Positions 1 through 9,252 of a stretch of DNA of 64,000 bases are shown here, one piece after another. The notes beneath the pieces were generated by a model. The model was not told the origin of the DNA. It did not search any database and saw nothing but the letters and a program-made list of their open reading frames with translations. The position numbers were made by a program, and so were the translations under genes. The stretch is from Lacibacter luteus (GTDB taxonomy: Bacteria; Bacteroidota; Bacteroidia; Chitinophagales; Chitinophagaceae): positions 124,001-188,000 of the forward strand of contig NZ_SDHW01000008.1 in assembly GCF_004118265.1 (NCBI RefSeq), written 5' to 3'. Each line of letters starts with the position of its first letter. Position 1 is the first letter of the stretch.

Positions 1-1
1 G

Positions 2-925
2 CATGGTAACTACGGCCCCAACTTGTTGACGAATGAATGTGATGTGTTGATCGCTATTGGTATGCGTTTCGATGATCGTGTAACCGGCCGTTTAGATAAA
101 TATGCCAAGCAGGCGAAAGTGATTCATCTCGATATTGATCCTGCAGAAATTGATAAGAATGTAAAATCAACCGTTCCTGTTTGGGGCGATTGTAAAGAAA
201 CATTACCACTGCTCACTGCATTAGTGGAAAGCAAAGTGTATCCGCAATGGTTACAGAAATTCCACGACTGCATGGAAAAAGAAAAGTCAACCTGTATTGA
301 ACCTGAGATGAATCCTGCAGGCGATATCTTAACCATGGGTGAAGTAATTAAAACACTCAACGAGTTAACAGATGGTAATGCCATTGTTGTAACGGATGTT
401 GGTCAGCACCAGATGGTGGCCTGCCGTTATGCAAAAATGAATCACAGCAAAAGCAATATCACCAGTGGTGGTTTAGGAACGATGGGTTATGCATTGCCTG
501 CAGCTATTGGTGCAGCGTATGGCGATCCAACACGTACAACTGTTGCAGTAATTGGTGATGGTGGTTTCCAGATGACGTTGCAGGAGTTGGGAACGATCAT
601 GCAGTTTAAACCAAACGTAAAAATTTTAATTCTGAATAACCAGTTCTTAGGAATGGTGCGCCAGTGGCAGCAATTGTTCCATGAAAAACGTTATTCGTTT
701 GTTGATATCACAAGTCCTGATTTTGTGCAGGTGGCGAAAGGTTATTATATCGATGGACAACGTATCAGTGAACGTTCACAATTAAAAGCTGCATTGAAAA
801 CAATGCTCGATCATGAAGGCAGCTATCTGCTGGAAGTGATGGTTGGTAAAGAAAACAATGTATTCCCGATGGTGCCACAGGGCAGGGGCGTTGCAGAAAT
901 TGTATTAAGTAAAGAAGAAATCTAA
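2..925 (+). CDS. ilvB: Acetolactate synthase large subunit, 3' part
   Basis: This is the C-terminal ~307 residues of acetolactate (acetohydroxyacid) synthase, the thiamine diphosphate enzyme that joins two pyruvates, or pyruvate and 2-oxobutyrate, in valine, leucine and isoleucine synthesis. The frame is open from base 2 (HGNYGPNLLTNECD), so the 5' half lies outside the window. Visible are the end of the central domain (GMRFDDRVTGRL) and the C-terminal ThDP domain, with the GDGGF...NNQFLGMVRQWQ metal and ThDP-binding stretch at about residues 186-223. Full-length enzymes have about 570-590 residues. The regulatory subunit follows 106 bases later in the same direction, as expected for an ilv operon. 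Identification is firm; the only oddity is the window-edge truncation. Confidence 0.97.
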   Translation, partial: HGNYGPNLLTNECDVLIAIGMRFDDRVTGRLDKYAKQAKVIHLDIDPAEIDKNVKSTVPVWGDCKETLPLLTALVESKVYPQWLQKFHDCMEKEKSTCIEPEMNPAGDILTMGEVIKTLNELTDGNAIVVTDVGQHQMVACRYAKMNHSKSNITSGGLGTMGYALPAAIGAAYGDPTRTTVAVIGDGGFQMTLQELGTIMQFKPNVKILILNNQFLGMVRQWQQLFHEKRYSFVDITSPDFVQVAKGYYIDGQRISERSQLKAALKTMLDHEGSYLLEVMVGKENNVFPMVPQGRGVAEIVLSKEEI

Positions 926-1022
926 AACAAGTCAGGAAAGTCGGAAAGTCAATAGACAGAAAGACGATTCTGAAAACATAAACACACTTCCGGACTTCGG
1001 TCTTGCCGACTTCCGGACTAAT
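926..1022. repeat. Imperfect inverted repeat of AAGTCGG-like units between ilvB and ilvN
   Basis: The spacer holds short direct repeats on its left (GTCAGGAAAGTCGGAAAGTC, about 930-950). Their reverse complement recurs on its right (CTTCCGGACTTCGG and CCGACTTCCGGACT, about 987-1019). The two arms can fold into an imperfect stem over about 30 bases of loop. I see no U-run, so it is not a standard terminator. It looks like an interspersed repeat or an RNA stem between cistrons. Confidence 0.5.
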
Positions 1023-1031
1023 TTGAGAGTT

Positions 1032-1622
1032 ATGCAAAAACAGGAATTTACCATAACGGTATATACAGAGAACCAGATCGGTTTATTGAACCGTATCGCT
1101 ATTCTCTTTTCCAAACGAAAGATCAATATCGACAGTTTAAATACATCACCAAGTGAAGTAGACAGTGTGCATCGTTTCACCATTGTGATCAACGAAACAG
1201 AAGAAGTGGTGCGTAAACTCTGTCGCCAAATTGAAAAACAAGTGGAAGTGTTGAAAGCGTATTACAACACCAATGAAGAAATCATCTGGCAGGAACTGGC
1301 TTTATACAAAGTGCCAACAGAGGTCATTGCTGAAGAAGTGAAAGTTGAACGTTTGTTGAGTCAGTATGGTGCAAAGGCTGTAGTGATCCGTAAAGATTAT
1401 ACTGTGTTTGAGGTAAGCGGGCAACGTGATGAAACAGATGCGTTCATTAAAGTATTGGAGCCGTACGGATTAATTGAATTTGTACGCAGCGCAAGAGTAG
1501 CGATCATTAAAGCAAGTGATGGCTTCCACAAAAAACTGAAAGAGTTTGAATACCGTGAGCCAAGTGAAGAAGTGATCGAGAACGAATATTTAGATAAGAA
1601 CGAAGAGGTGTTTGAAATGTAA
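1032..1622 (+). CDS. ilvN: Acetolactate synthase small (regulatory) subunit
   Basis: This is the regulatory subunit of acetolactate synthase, which binds valine and tunes the catalytic subunit encoded just upstream. The first ~80 residues are an ACT domain beginning TITVYTENQIGLLNRIAILF, followed by a second ACT-like/ALS_ss C-terminal domain (YGAKAVVIRKDYTVFEVSG). The ATG at 1032 is chosen over an in-frame TTG nine bases upstream because family members begin a few residues before the ACT strand. The length is 196 residues, near the 160-195 typical of the family. It is probably cotranscribed with ilvB and ilvC. Confidence 0.95.
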   Translation: MQKQEFTITVYTENQIGLLNRIAILFSKRKINIDSLNTSPSEVDSVHRFTIVINETEEVVRKLCRQIEKQVEVLKAYYNTNEEIIWQELALYKVPTEVIAEEVKVERLLSQYGAKAVVIRKDYTVFEVSGQRDETDAFIKVLEPYGLIEFVRSARVAIIKASDGFHKKLKEFEYREPSEEVIENEYLDKNEEVFEM

Positions 1623-1817
1623 AGCCCCCTCGTCTGAACCATGATTTATGTGATTGGTTGGATGAAAGGATGATGAATAAAGTTGATGTAGTAGAAGAGT
1701 GCGACGCAACAGAGGATGATGAGCGTTGATGTCGCTGGTAACATAAAAATTAAATTTTTAAATCTAAACTTTCTTTGCTTGTTGTGAGCAAAGGCAAAAC
1801 AAAAAAGAGAAACGAAA

Positions 1818-3302
1818 ATGGCAAATTACTTTAACACACTTCCGCTCAGGGAACAGCTTGCACAGCTTGGTGTATGTGAATTTATGGACCGTAGTGAGTT
1901 TGCGGATGGTGTGAATGCGTTATTGGGAAAAAAGATCGTCATCGTTGGTTGCGGTGCACAAGGTTTGAACCAGGGTTTAAACATGCGTGATTCAGGATTG
2001 GATATTTCGTACACGTTACGTAAAGAAGCCATTGCAGAAAAACGTGCTTCATGGAAAAATGCAACAGAGAATGGTTTCAATGTTGGCACATACGAAGAAT
2101 TGATCCCAACTGCTGATCTCGTGTTGAACTTAACTCCCGATAAACAGCATACATCAGTAATTAAAGCCATTATGCCATTGATGAAACAAGGTTCTACTTT
2201 GTCGTACTCACATGGTTTTAATATTGTGGAAGAAGGTACACAGATCCGTAAAGATATTACGGTGATCATGGTGGCACCTAAGTGTCCGGGTACAGAAGTG
2301 CGTGAAGAATACAAGCGTGGTTTTGGTGTACCTACTTTGATCGCTGTGCATCCTGAGAATGATCCTGAAGGAAAAGGTTTGATCCAGGCAAAAGCATATG
2401 CTGCTGCAACAGGTGGTCATCGTGCAGGTGTGTTGCGTTCATCATTTGTTGCCGAAGTAAAATCGGATCTGATGGGTGAGCAAACCATTTTGTGTGGTGT
2501 GTTACAAACAGGTTCTATTCTTGCTTTCGATAAAATGGTAGCGAATGGTGTTGATGCTGCTTATGCATCAAAATTGATTCAATATGGTTGGGAAGTGATC
2601 ACTGAAGCGTTGAAGCACGGTGGTGTTACTGCCATGATGGATCGTTTATCAAATCCTGCCAAGATCAAAGCATTTGAACTTTCACAAGAGATCAAAAATA
2701 TCTGGCGTCCGTTGTTCCGCAAACACCAGGACGATATCATGAGCGGCGAATTTTCATCAACTATGATGAAAGACTGGGCAAATGATGATAAGAACTTACT
2801 CGGCTGGCGTGCAGCAACAGGCGAAACTGCATTTGAAAAAACTGCACCTACTTCAGCTAAAATTGCTGAGCAGGAATATTTCGATAATGGTTTGTTGCTC
2901 GTTGCATTTGTACGTGCAGGTGTTGAACTTGCATTTGAAACAATGGTTGCTTCAGGTATTAAAGCAGAAAGTGCTTACTACGAATCATTGCACGAAACAC
3001 CGTTGATTGCTAATACAATTGCACGTAAGAAGTTGTTTGAAATGAACCGTGTAATTTCTGATACAGCAGAATATGGTTGCTACCTGTTTGATCATGCAGC
3101 AAAACCAATGCTTACAGAATTCATGAAAACAATTGATACAGATGTGATCGGTAAAAACTTCAACGATGGTAAAGATGCAGGGGTTGATAACAAAGAACTG
3201 ATCGCTGTAAATGATATTCTTCGTTCGCACCCTGTTGAACAGGTAGGCGCTGTATTGCGTAAAGCAATGACCGATATGAAGAAGATCAGCACTGAAGCAT
3301 AA
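1818..3302 (+). CDS. ilvC: Ketol-acid reductoisomerase, class II
   Basis: This enzyme converts 2-acetolactate or 2-aceto-2-hydroxybutyrate to the dihydroxy acid with NADPH and Mg2+, the second common step of branched-chain amino acid synthesis. At 494 residues it is the long class II form (E. coli type), not the ~330-residue class I form. An N-terminal Rossmann fold carries [11 protein letters not shown] at about residues 43-53, followed by LRKE, which fits NADPH binding. Two copies of the knotted C-terminal domain follow. The ATG sits after an AG-rich stretch (aaaaaagagaaacgaaa). It is 195 bases from ilvN and 6 bases from ilvA. Confidence 0.97.
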   Translation: MANYFNTLPLREQLAQLGVCEFMDRSEFADGVNALLGKKIVIVGCGAQGLNQGLNMRDSGLDISYTLRKEAIAEKRASWKNATENGFNVGTYEELIPTADLVLNLTPDKQHTSVIKAIMPLMKQGSTLSYSHGFNIVEEGTQIRKDITVIMVAPKCPGTEVREEYKRGFGVPTLIAVHPENDPEGKGLIQAKAYAAATGGHRAGVLRSSFVAEVKSDLMGEQTILCGVLQTGSILAFDKMVANGVDAAYASKLIQYGWEVITEALKHGGVTAMMDRLSNPAKIKAFELSQEIKNIWRPLFRKHQDDIMSGEFSSTMMKDWANDDKNLLGWRAATGETAFEKTAPTSAKIAEQEYFDNGLLLVAFVRAGVELAFETMVASGIKAESAYYESLHETPLIANTIARKKLFEMNRVISDTAEYGCYLFDHAAKPMLTEFMKTIDTDVIGKNFNDGKDAGVDNKELIAVNDILRSHPVEQVGAVLRKAMTDMKKISTEA

Positions 3303-3308
3303 TTAAGA

Positions 3309-4559
3309 ATGAATACTGCATCGAACATACAATTAGATTTTAACGGCGCCGCACTGCGTATTAAAAAAGTAGTGCACAAAACGCCGTTGCAGTTAAACCG
3401 CAATCTCTCCAAGAAGTACAACTGTAAAGTGTACCTCAAGCGTGAAGATCTGCAGGTGGTACGCAGTTATAAATTGCGTGGTGCTTATAACATGATGAGC
3501 AGTTTATCCACCGAAGAATTACAAAAAGGTGTTGTATGCGCAAGTGCAGGTAACCATGCACAGGGCTTTGCATTCAGTTGTAAAAAGCTCAATGCAAAAG
3601 GTGTGGTGTTCATGCCTGTGATAACGCCCAATCAAAAGATCAACCAAACAAAAATGTTTGGCGAAGATTTTATTGAAGTGCGTTTGGTGGGCGATACATT
3701 CGATGATTGTGCTGCTGCGGCAAAAAAATATACAGAAGAAAACGGTATGACCTTTATTCCTCCTTTCGATGATCTGCGCATCATCGAAGGGCAGGGTACC
3801 GTTGGTGTGGAGATACTGGAAGAACAGAGTGAAATTGATTACATCTTTATTCCGGTTGGTGGTGGTGGTTTAAGTGCGGGCATTGGTTCGTATTTCAAAA
3901 CCTATTCACCCAAAACAAAAATTATTGGAGTAGAGCCGGAAGGTGCTCCATCAATGAAAGAAGCGTTGGCAGCAGGTCATCCTGTAACTGTTGAAAATAT
4001 TGATCGCTTTGTTGATGGTGCTGCTGTAAAACGTGTAGGCGATATTCCGTTCAGCATTTGTAAAGATGTGTTAGACGATATGCATCTTGTGCCTGAAGGA
4101 AAGATCTGTTCTACTATCTTAAGATTATATAACGAAGATGCCATTGTAGTTGAACCGGCAGGTGCGTTAAGCATTGCTGTGTTAGATGACTATGCTGATG
4201 CCATCCAGGACAAAACAGTTGTTTGCGTGGTGAGCGGAAGCAACAACGATATTGATCGCATGCAGGAGATCAAAGAACGAAGCCTGCAGTACGAAGGGTT
4301 AAAACATTATTTCCTCATACGATTTGCACAACGACCCGGTGCATTAAAAGAATTTGTAAATCATGTGCTCGGTGAAAACGATGACATTACACGTTTTGAG
4401 TACATGCAGAAGCATAATAAAGAAACAGGTCCGGCATTGGTGGGAGTGGAGCTGCGGAGCAGGATGGACTATGATGCGCTTTTAGCCAATATGAAAAAGT
4501 ACCAGATTAACTTTACCGAACTAAACAAGAACGATAACCTGTTTGGATACCTTGTGTGA
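3309..4559 (+). CDS. ilvA: Threonine dehydratase, biosynthetic, with ACT-like domain
   Basis: This PLP enzyme deaminates threonine to 2-oxobutyrate, the committed step to isoleucine. PLP would be held by Lys55 in RSYKLRGAYN, and the phosphate by the glycine loop VGGGGLSAG near residue 184. A single C-terminal ACT-like regulatory domain begins about residue 335 (HYFLIRFAQRPGALKEF), consistent with feedback control. At 416 residues it is the short single-ACT form, shorter than the ~514-residue E. coli IlvA with two. The start is only 6 bases after ilvC, so the two are almost certainly cotranscribed. Confidence 0.95.
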   Translation: MNTASNIQLDFNGAALRIKKVVHKTPLQLNRNLSKKYNCKVYLKREDLQVVRSYKLRGAYNMMSSLSTEELQKGVVCASAGNHAQGFAFSCKKLNAKGVVFMPVITPNQKINQTKMFGEDFIEVRLVGDTFDDCAAAAKKYTEENGMTFIPPFDDLRIIEGQGTVGVEILEEQSEIDYIFIPVGGGGLSAGIGSYFKTYSPKTKIIGVEPEGAPSMKEALAAGHPVTVENIDRFVDGAAVKRVGDIPFSICKDVLDDMHLVPEGKICSTILRLYNEDAIVVEPAGALSIAVLDDYADAIQDKTVVCVVSGSNNDIDRMQEIKERSLQYEGLKHYFLIRFAQRPGALKEFVNHVLGENDDITRFEYMQKHNKETGPALVGVELRSRMDYDALLANMKKYQINFTELNKNDNLFGYLV

Positions 4560-4695
4560 TGTTTGTGTTAAAAATATGACAGACCTCACAACGGGTGTTA
4601 GTTGATTTATTTGGTAATTTTAGACGATTGCTTGCTATTTCAGGAACCTAAACCCTGATACAAATAATATTTTTAATTCAAAACTTGCATGTAGA

Positions 4696-7600
4696 ATGGC
4701 AGGCAACCAAGGTTTATACAACCCGGCATTTGAACACGATGCTTGTGGTATCGGCTTCGTAGCGAGTATCAAAGGCTACAAATCTCATCAACACATCAGT
4801 GATGCATTAACTGTTCTTGAACGTATGGAACATCGTGGTGCATGTGGTTGCGAAGATAATACCGGCGATGGTGCAGGTATTATGATCCAGGTTCCACATG
4901 AATTCTTCTTTGAAGAATGTTTAAAGCTGGGTGTACATCTTCCTTCATTTGGAAAATATGGTGTGGGTGTGTTGTTCTTCCCGAAAGAAGTAAAGCTTCG
5001 TGAAGAGTGTCGTGATATTTTCAACCGCACAGCAGAAAAGCTGGGTCTTGAAATTTTGACGTACAGAAAAGTACCCGTGAATCCGGATGGTATTGGTCCT
5101 TCTGCATTAAGCGTAGAACCGGAAATGGAACATGTGTTTATTGCATGTCCCGATCACATTACCAATGCCGATGAGTTCGAACGCAAGTTGTTTGTATTGC
5201 GTAATCATGCAACGCATTTAATTAACAGTACAGTAAAGAAAGATGCCATTGGTTTTTACATTGCATCACTCTCTTATAAAACAGTTGTTTACAAAGGACA
5301 GTTAACCAGCGGACAGGTTCGTGGTTACTTCCCCGACTTAAACAACAAACGTGTGGTGAGTGCATTTGGTTTGGTACACAGCCGTTTTGCAACCAACACA
5401 TTTCCTTCATGGAAACTCGCACAACCTTTCCGTTATATTGCACACAATGGTGAGATCAATACATTACAAGGTAACCTCAACTGGTTAAAGTCTTGTGAGC
5501 ATGGTTTCTCTTCTCCCAATTTCACAAAAGAAGAAATGGAGATGTTGTTGCCAATTGTTTCCGGCGGACAATCAGATTCTGCATGTTTAGATAACATGAT
5601 CGAGCTGTTAACCATGACAGGTCGTTCATTACCGCATGTAATGATGATGTTGATTCCTGAAGCATGGGATGGTAACGATCAGATGGATCCGGTGAAGAAA
5701 GCGTTCTACGAATACCATGCAACGATTATGGAGCCATGGGATGGTCCGGCATCTATTTCATTTACTGATGGTAAAATGATTGGTGCTACACTTGATCGTA
5801 ATGGTCTTCGTCCTTCACGTTACTGCATTACTACCGATGATCGTGTAATTATGGCGAGTGAAAGTGGTGTATTGTGGGTTGATCCGAAAACCATTGTAAA
5901 GAATGGCCGTTTACATCCCGGTAAAATGTTTGTGGTGGATATGGAGCAAGGTCGCATCATCAGTGATGATGAATTGAAATCAACCATCTGTTCGCAAAAG
6001 CCATACGCCGATTGGTTAAATCAAAATAAAATACGTTTGGAAGAATTGCCTGAGCCACGTGTAGCCTTTACACATCTCAGCGATGAAAGCGTACATAAAT
6101 ATCAAAAAGCATTTGGTTACTCAACTGAGGATATCGATACCATCATTACGCCAATGGCGCTCGATGGTAAAGAACCGATCGGTTCAATGGGTACCGATAC
6201 ACCGTTGGCTGTATTGAGCGATCAGCCGCAACATCTTTCTTCTTACTTCAAGCAATTGTTTGCACAGGTAACCAATCCGCCGATCGATCCTATTCGTGAG
6301 CGTATGGTAATGAGTCTTGCAACCTTTGTTGGTAACAACGGTAACCTGTTGGAAGAAGATCCGATGCATTGCCACACGGTAGCATTGAAACAACCGATCC
6401 TTACCAGCAGCGATCTGGAAAAGATCAGAAGTATTGATACCGGTAAGTTCCAGGCAAAAACCATTCAGATCTATTTCCGTGCAGATGGTAAGCCCGGCTC
6501 ATTAAAAGCAGGTCTCGATCGTATCTGTCGTTATGCAGAAGATTCTGTGCGTGATGGATTTGAAGTGTTGATCCTTTGCGATCGTGCAGTAGATAGTGAT
6601 CATGCTGCTATTCCATCGTTACTCGCAACTGCTGCAGTACATCATCACCTTATCCGTAAAGGATTACGTGGCGAAGTAGGTATTGTTGTTGAAGCAGGCG
6701 ATGTTTGGGAAGTACATCATTTTGCATGCTTGGTTGCTTTTGGTGCAACAGCCATCAATCCATACCTCGCATTGGCTTCTATCCGTAACATGAAAGTGAA
6801 CGGTAAACTCGAAACAGAACTCGAGTGGGAAGTTTTGCGTAAGAATTATGTGAAAGCTGTTTGCGATGGTTTGCTGAAGGTATTCTCGAAGATGGGGATC
6901 TCTACCTTGCAATCATACCAGGGTGCACAGATCTTTGAAATACTTGGTTTGAACCAGGAAGTAGTTGATAAATATTTCACAGGTGCAACAAGTCGTATAC
7001 AAGGTATCGGTCTGGAAGAAATTGCACGTGAAGCTTTGGTGAAACATTACTTTGCTTTCAGCAAAAAAGATATTCCGGTAGATCGTTTACCGGTGGGTGG
7101 TGTTTACCAGTGGAAACGTAAAGGCGAATTCCATTTGTTTAATCCAACAAGCATTCACCTGTTGCAGTACGCAACAAAAATGAACGATTACAATACGTTT
7201 AAAAAATATACAAAGTATGTAAACGATCAGAGCGAAAAAGCTGCAACGCTGCGTAGCCTGTTCGAATTTAAACGTACCCGTCCTGCTATCAGCATCGATG
7301 AAGTGGAGTCTGCAGAAAACATTTACAAACGTTTTGCTACAGGTGCTATGAGCTTCGGTTCTATTTCGTGGGAAGCACATACAACATTGGCGATTGCCAT
7401 GAACCGCTTAGGTGGCAAGAGCAATACCGGTGAAGGTGGTGAAGATGAAGTACGTTACGAACGTTTACCAAATGGCGACAGTATGCGTTCTGCAATTAAG
7501 CAGGTTGCTTCTGCACGTTTTGGTGTAACAAGTTTGTATCTCACAGAAGCAGATGAGTTACAAATTAAAATGGCACAAGGTGCTAAGCCGGGTGAAGGTG

Positions 7601-9213
7601 GACAGCTGCCGGGTCATAAAGTAGATGACTGGATCGGCCGTACACGTCACTCAACACCTGGTGTTGGTTTAATTTCACCTCCTCCGCATCACGATATTTA
7701 TTCGATTGAAGATTTGGCACAGCTCATCTTCGATTTAAAAAATGCCAACCGTGCTGCACGTATTAACGTAAAGCTTGTAAGTAAAGCTGGTGTGGGTACG
7801 ATTGCTGCGGGTGTAACAAAAGCAAAAGCAGATGTAGTATTGATCAGTGGTTTTGATGGAGGTACAGGTGCATCACCTATTTCATCTATCAAGCATGCAG
7901 GCTTGCCTTGGGAACTTGGTTTGGCTGAAGCACATCAAACACTGGTGAAAAATAAATTGCGCAGCCGTGTGGTAGTGCAAGCCGATGGTCAGATGAAAAC
8001 AGCCCGTGACATTGCTATCGCTACTTTGCTTGGTGCAGAAGAGTGGGGTGTTGCAACAGCTGCATTGGTTGTTGAAGGTTGTATCATGATGCGTAAGTGT
8101 CATCTTAATACTTGTCCTGTTGGTGTGGCCACACAAGATCCTGAATTGCGTAAGCGTTTCAGCGGCGATCCTGATCATGTGGTAAATTTCTTCCGCTTTA
8201 TTGTACAGGAGTTGCGTGAAATTATGGCTGAGCTTGGTTTCCGTACGATCAATGAAATGGTAGGCCAGGTAGATAATCTGCAAATGCGTGAAAACATTAC
8301 GCATTGGAAATTCAGCAAGCTTGATCTTTCTCCTGTTCTTTACAAAGAACCGGCTTCTGCAACAACAGGATTGTACTGTGCAGAAGATCAGGATCATGGT
8401 TTGGCAGAAGTGCTCGACTGGAAATTGTTGGCTGCAGCAAAACCTGCAATTGAAAAGAAAGAAAAGGTTACAGCTTCATTTGAAATTAAAAATACCGATC
8501 GTACTGCAGGTACAATTCTTTCGAACGAGATCACAAAAGTGTATCGTGGAGAAGGCTTACCGCAGGATACGATTCATTTTAAATTTACCGGTACTGCAGG
8601 ACAAAGCTTTGGTGCATTTAACACCAATGGTATTACACTCGAGCTGGAAGGTGATGCAAACGATTATTTTGGTAAAGGTTTAAGTGGTGCACGCCTCATC
8701 GTGTATCCGCCAAAAGCAGCAACATTTACTCCTGAAGAAAATATCATCATTGGTAACGTTGCGTTCTATGGTGCAACAAGTGGTGAAGCATTCATTCGTG
8801 GTAAAGCAGGCGAACGTTTCGCAGTTCGTAACTCTGGCGCCAACGTAGTTGTTGAAAGTGTAGGCGATCATGGTTGCGAATACATGACAGGTGGACGTGT
8901 AGTGATCCTTGGCGATACAGGCCGCAACTTTGCCGCAGGTATGAGTGGTGGTATTGCTTATGTGTATGATGTGAAAGGAAAGTTTGCAACTAACTGCAAT
9001 AAAGAAATGGTTGATCTGGATCCTGTGGGAGCAGATGATGTTGCAGAATTAAAACAAATGATCAGCAAACATTTTGAATACACAGGCAGTGCTGTTGCAA
9101 AATTTGTTCTGGACGATTTCGAAAATCAACTCCAACATTTTGTAAAAGTATTCCCAAGCGATTACAAAAAAGTGCTGCAGAAGTCTTCACAAATTGCAGT
9201 GGCAGGTAAATAA
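4696..9213 (+). CDS. gltB: Glutamate synthase, large (alpha) subunit
   Basis: This subunit makes two glutamates from glutamine and 2-oxoglutarate, and with GltD forms NADPH-GOGAT. Residues 17-~420 are the class II glutamine amidotransferase domain; Cys17 (HDACGIGF) would be the N-terminal nucleophile after removal of a 16-residue propeptide. The FMN-binding synthase domain covers about 865-1200 (SFGSISWEAH, GGKSNTGEGGEDE, SGFDGGTGASP). The 3Fe-4S cysteines are Cys1129, Cys1135 and Cys1140. The C-terminal GXGXG beta-helix runs from about 1230 to 1470. The length of 1505 residues is normal. A 136-base spacer separates it from ilvA and gltD starts 39 bases later. Confidence 0.98.
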   Translation: MAGNQGLYNPAFEHDACGIGFVASIKGYKSHQHISDALTVLERMEHRGACGCEDNTGDGAGIMIQVPHEFFFEECLKLGVHLPSFGKYGVGVLFFPKEVKLREECRDIFNRTAEKLGLEILTYRKVPVNPDGIGPSALSVEPEMEHVFIACPDHITNADEFERKLFVLRNHATHLINSTVKKDAIGFYIASLSYKTVVYKGQLTSGQVRGYFPDLNNKRVVSAFGLVHSRFATNTFPSWKLAQPFRYIAHNGEINTLQGNLNWLKSCEHGFSSPNFTKEEMEMLLPIVSGGQSDSACLDNMIELLTMTGRSLPHVMMMLIPEAWDGNDQMDPVKKAFYEYHATIMEPWDGPASISFTDGKMIGATLDRNGLRPSRYCITTDDRVIMASESGVLWVDPKTIVKNGRLHPGKMFVVDMEQGRIISDDELKSTICSQKPYADWLNQNKIRLEELPEPRVAFTHLSDESVHKYQKAFGYSTEDIDTIITPMALDGKEPIGSMGTDTPLAVLSDQPQHLSSYFKQLFAQVTNPPIDPIRERMVMSLATFVGNNGNLLEEDPMHCHTVALKQPILTSSDLEKIRSIDTGKFQAKTIQIYFRADGKPGSLKAGLDRICRYAEDSVRDGFEVLILCDRAVDSDHAAIPSLLATAAVHHHLIRKGLRGEVGIVVEAGDVWEVHHFACLVAFGATAINPYLALASIRNMKVNGKLETELEWEVLRKNYVKAVCDGLLKVFSKMGISTLQSYQGAQIFEILGLNQEVVDKYFTGATSRIQGIGLEEIAREALVKHYFAFSKKDIPVDRLPVGGVYQWKRKGEFHLFNPTSIHLLQYATKMNDYNTFKKYTKYVNDQSEKAATLRSLFEFKRTRPAISIDEVESAENIYKRFATGAMSFGSISWEAHTTLAIAMNRLGGKSNTGEGGEDEVRYERLPNGDSMRSAIKQVASARFGVTSLYLTEADELQIKMAQGAKPGEGGQLPGHKVDDWIGRTRHSTPGVGLISPPPHHDIYSIEDLAQLIFDLKNANRAARINVKLVSKAGVGTIAAGVTKAKADVVLISGFDGGTGASPISSIKHAGLPWELGLAEAHQTLVKNKLRSRVVVQADGQMKTARDIAIATLLGAEEWGVATAALVVEGCIMMRKCHLNTCPVGVATQDPELRKRFSGDPDHVVNFFRFIVQELREIMAELGFRTINEMVGQVDNLQMRENITHWKFSKLDLSPVLYKEPASATTGLYCAEDQDHGLAEVLDWKLLAAAKPAIEKKEKVTASFEIKNTDRTAGTILSNEITKVYRGEGLPQDTIHFKFTGTAGQSFGAFNTNGITLELEGDANDYFGKGLSGARLIVYPPKAATFTPEENIIIGNVAFYGATSGEAFIRGKAGERFAVRNSGANVVVESVGDHGCEYMTGGRVVILGDTGRNFAAGMSGGIAYVYDVKGKFATNCNKEMVDLDPVGADDVAELKQMISKHFEYTGSAVAKFVLDDFENQLQHFVKVFPSDYKKVLQKSSQIAVAGK

Positions 9214-9252
9214 TCATCTAATTCAGCGAAAGCGTTATAAATCGTTTTAGAA

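Noticed and set aside
1623-1817. A gene or attenuator between ilvN and ilvC
   Set aside because: No leader peptide rich in branched-chain codons, no paired stems with T-run, and no T-box features are seen.
7882-8397. 171-codon open frame antisense to gltB
   Set aside because: The composition is a by-product of the gltB codons (Cys/His-rich, no domain), and gltB is unbroken and conserved here.
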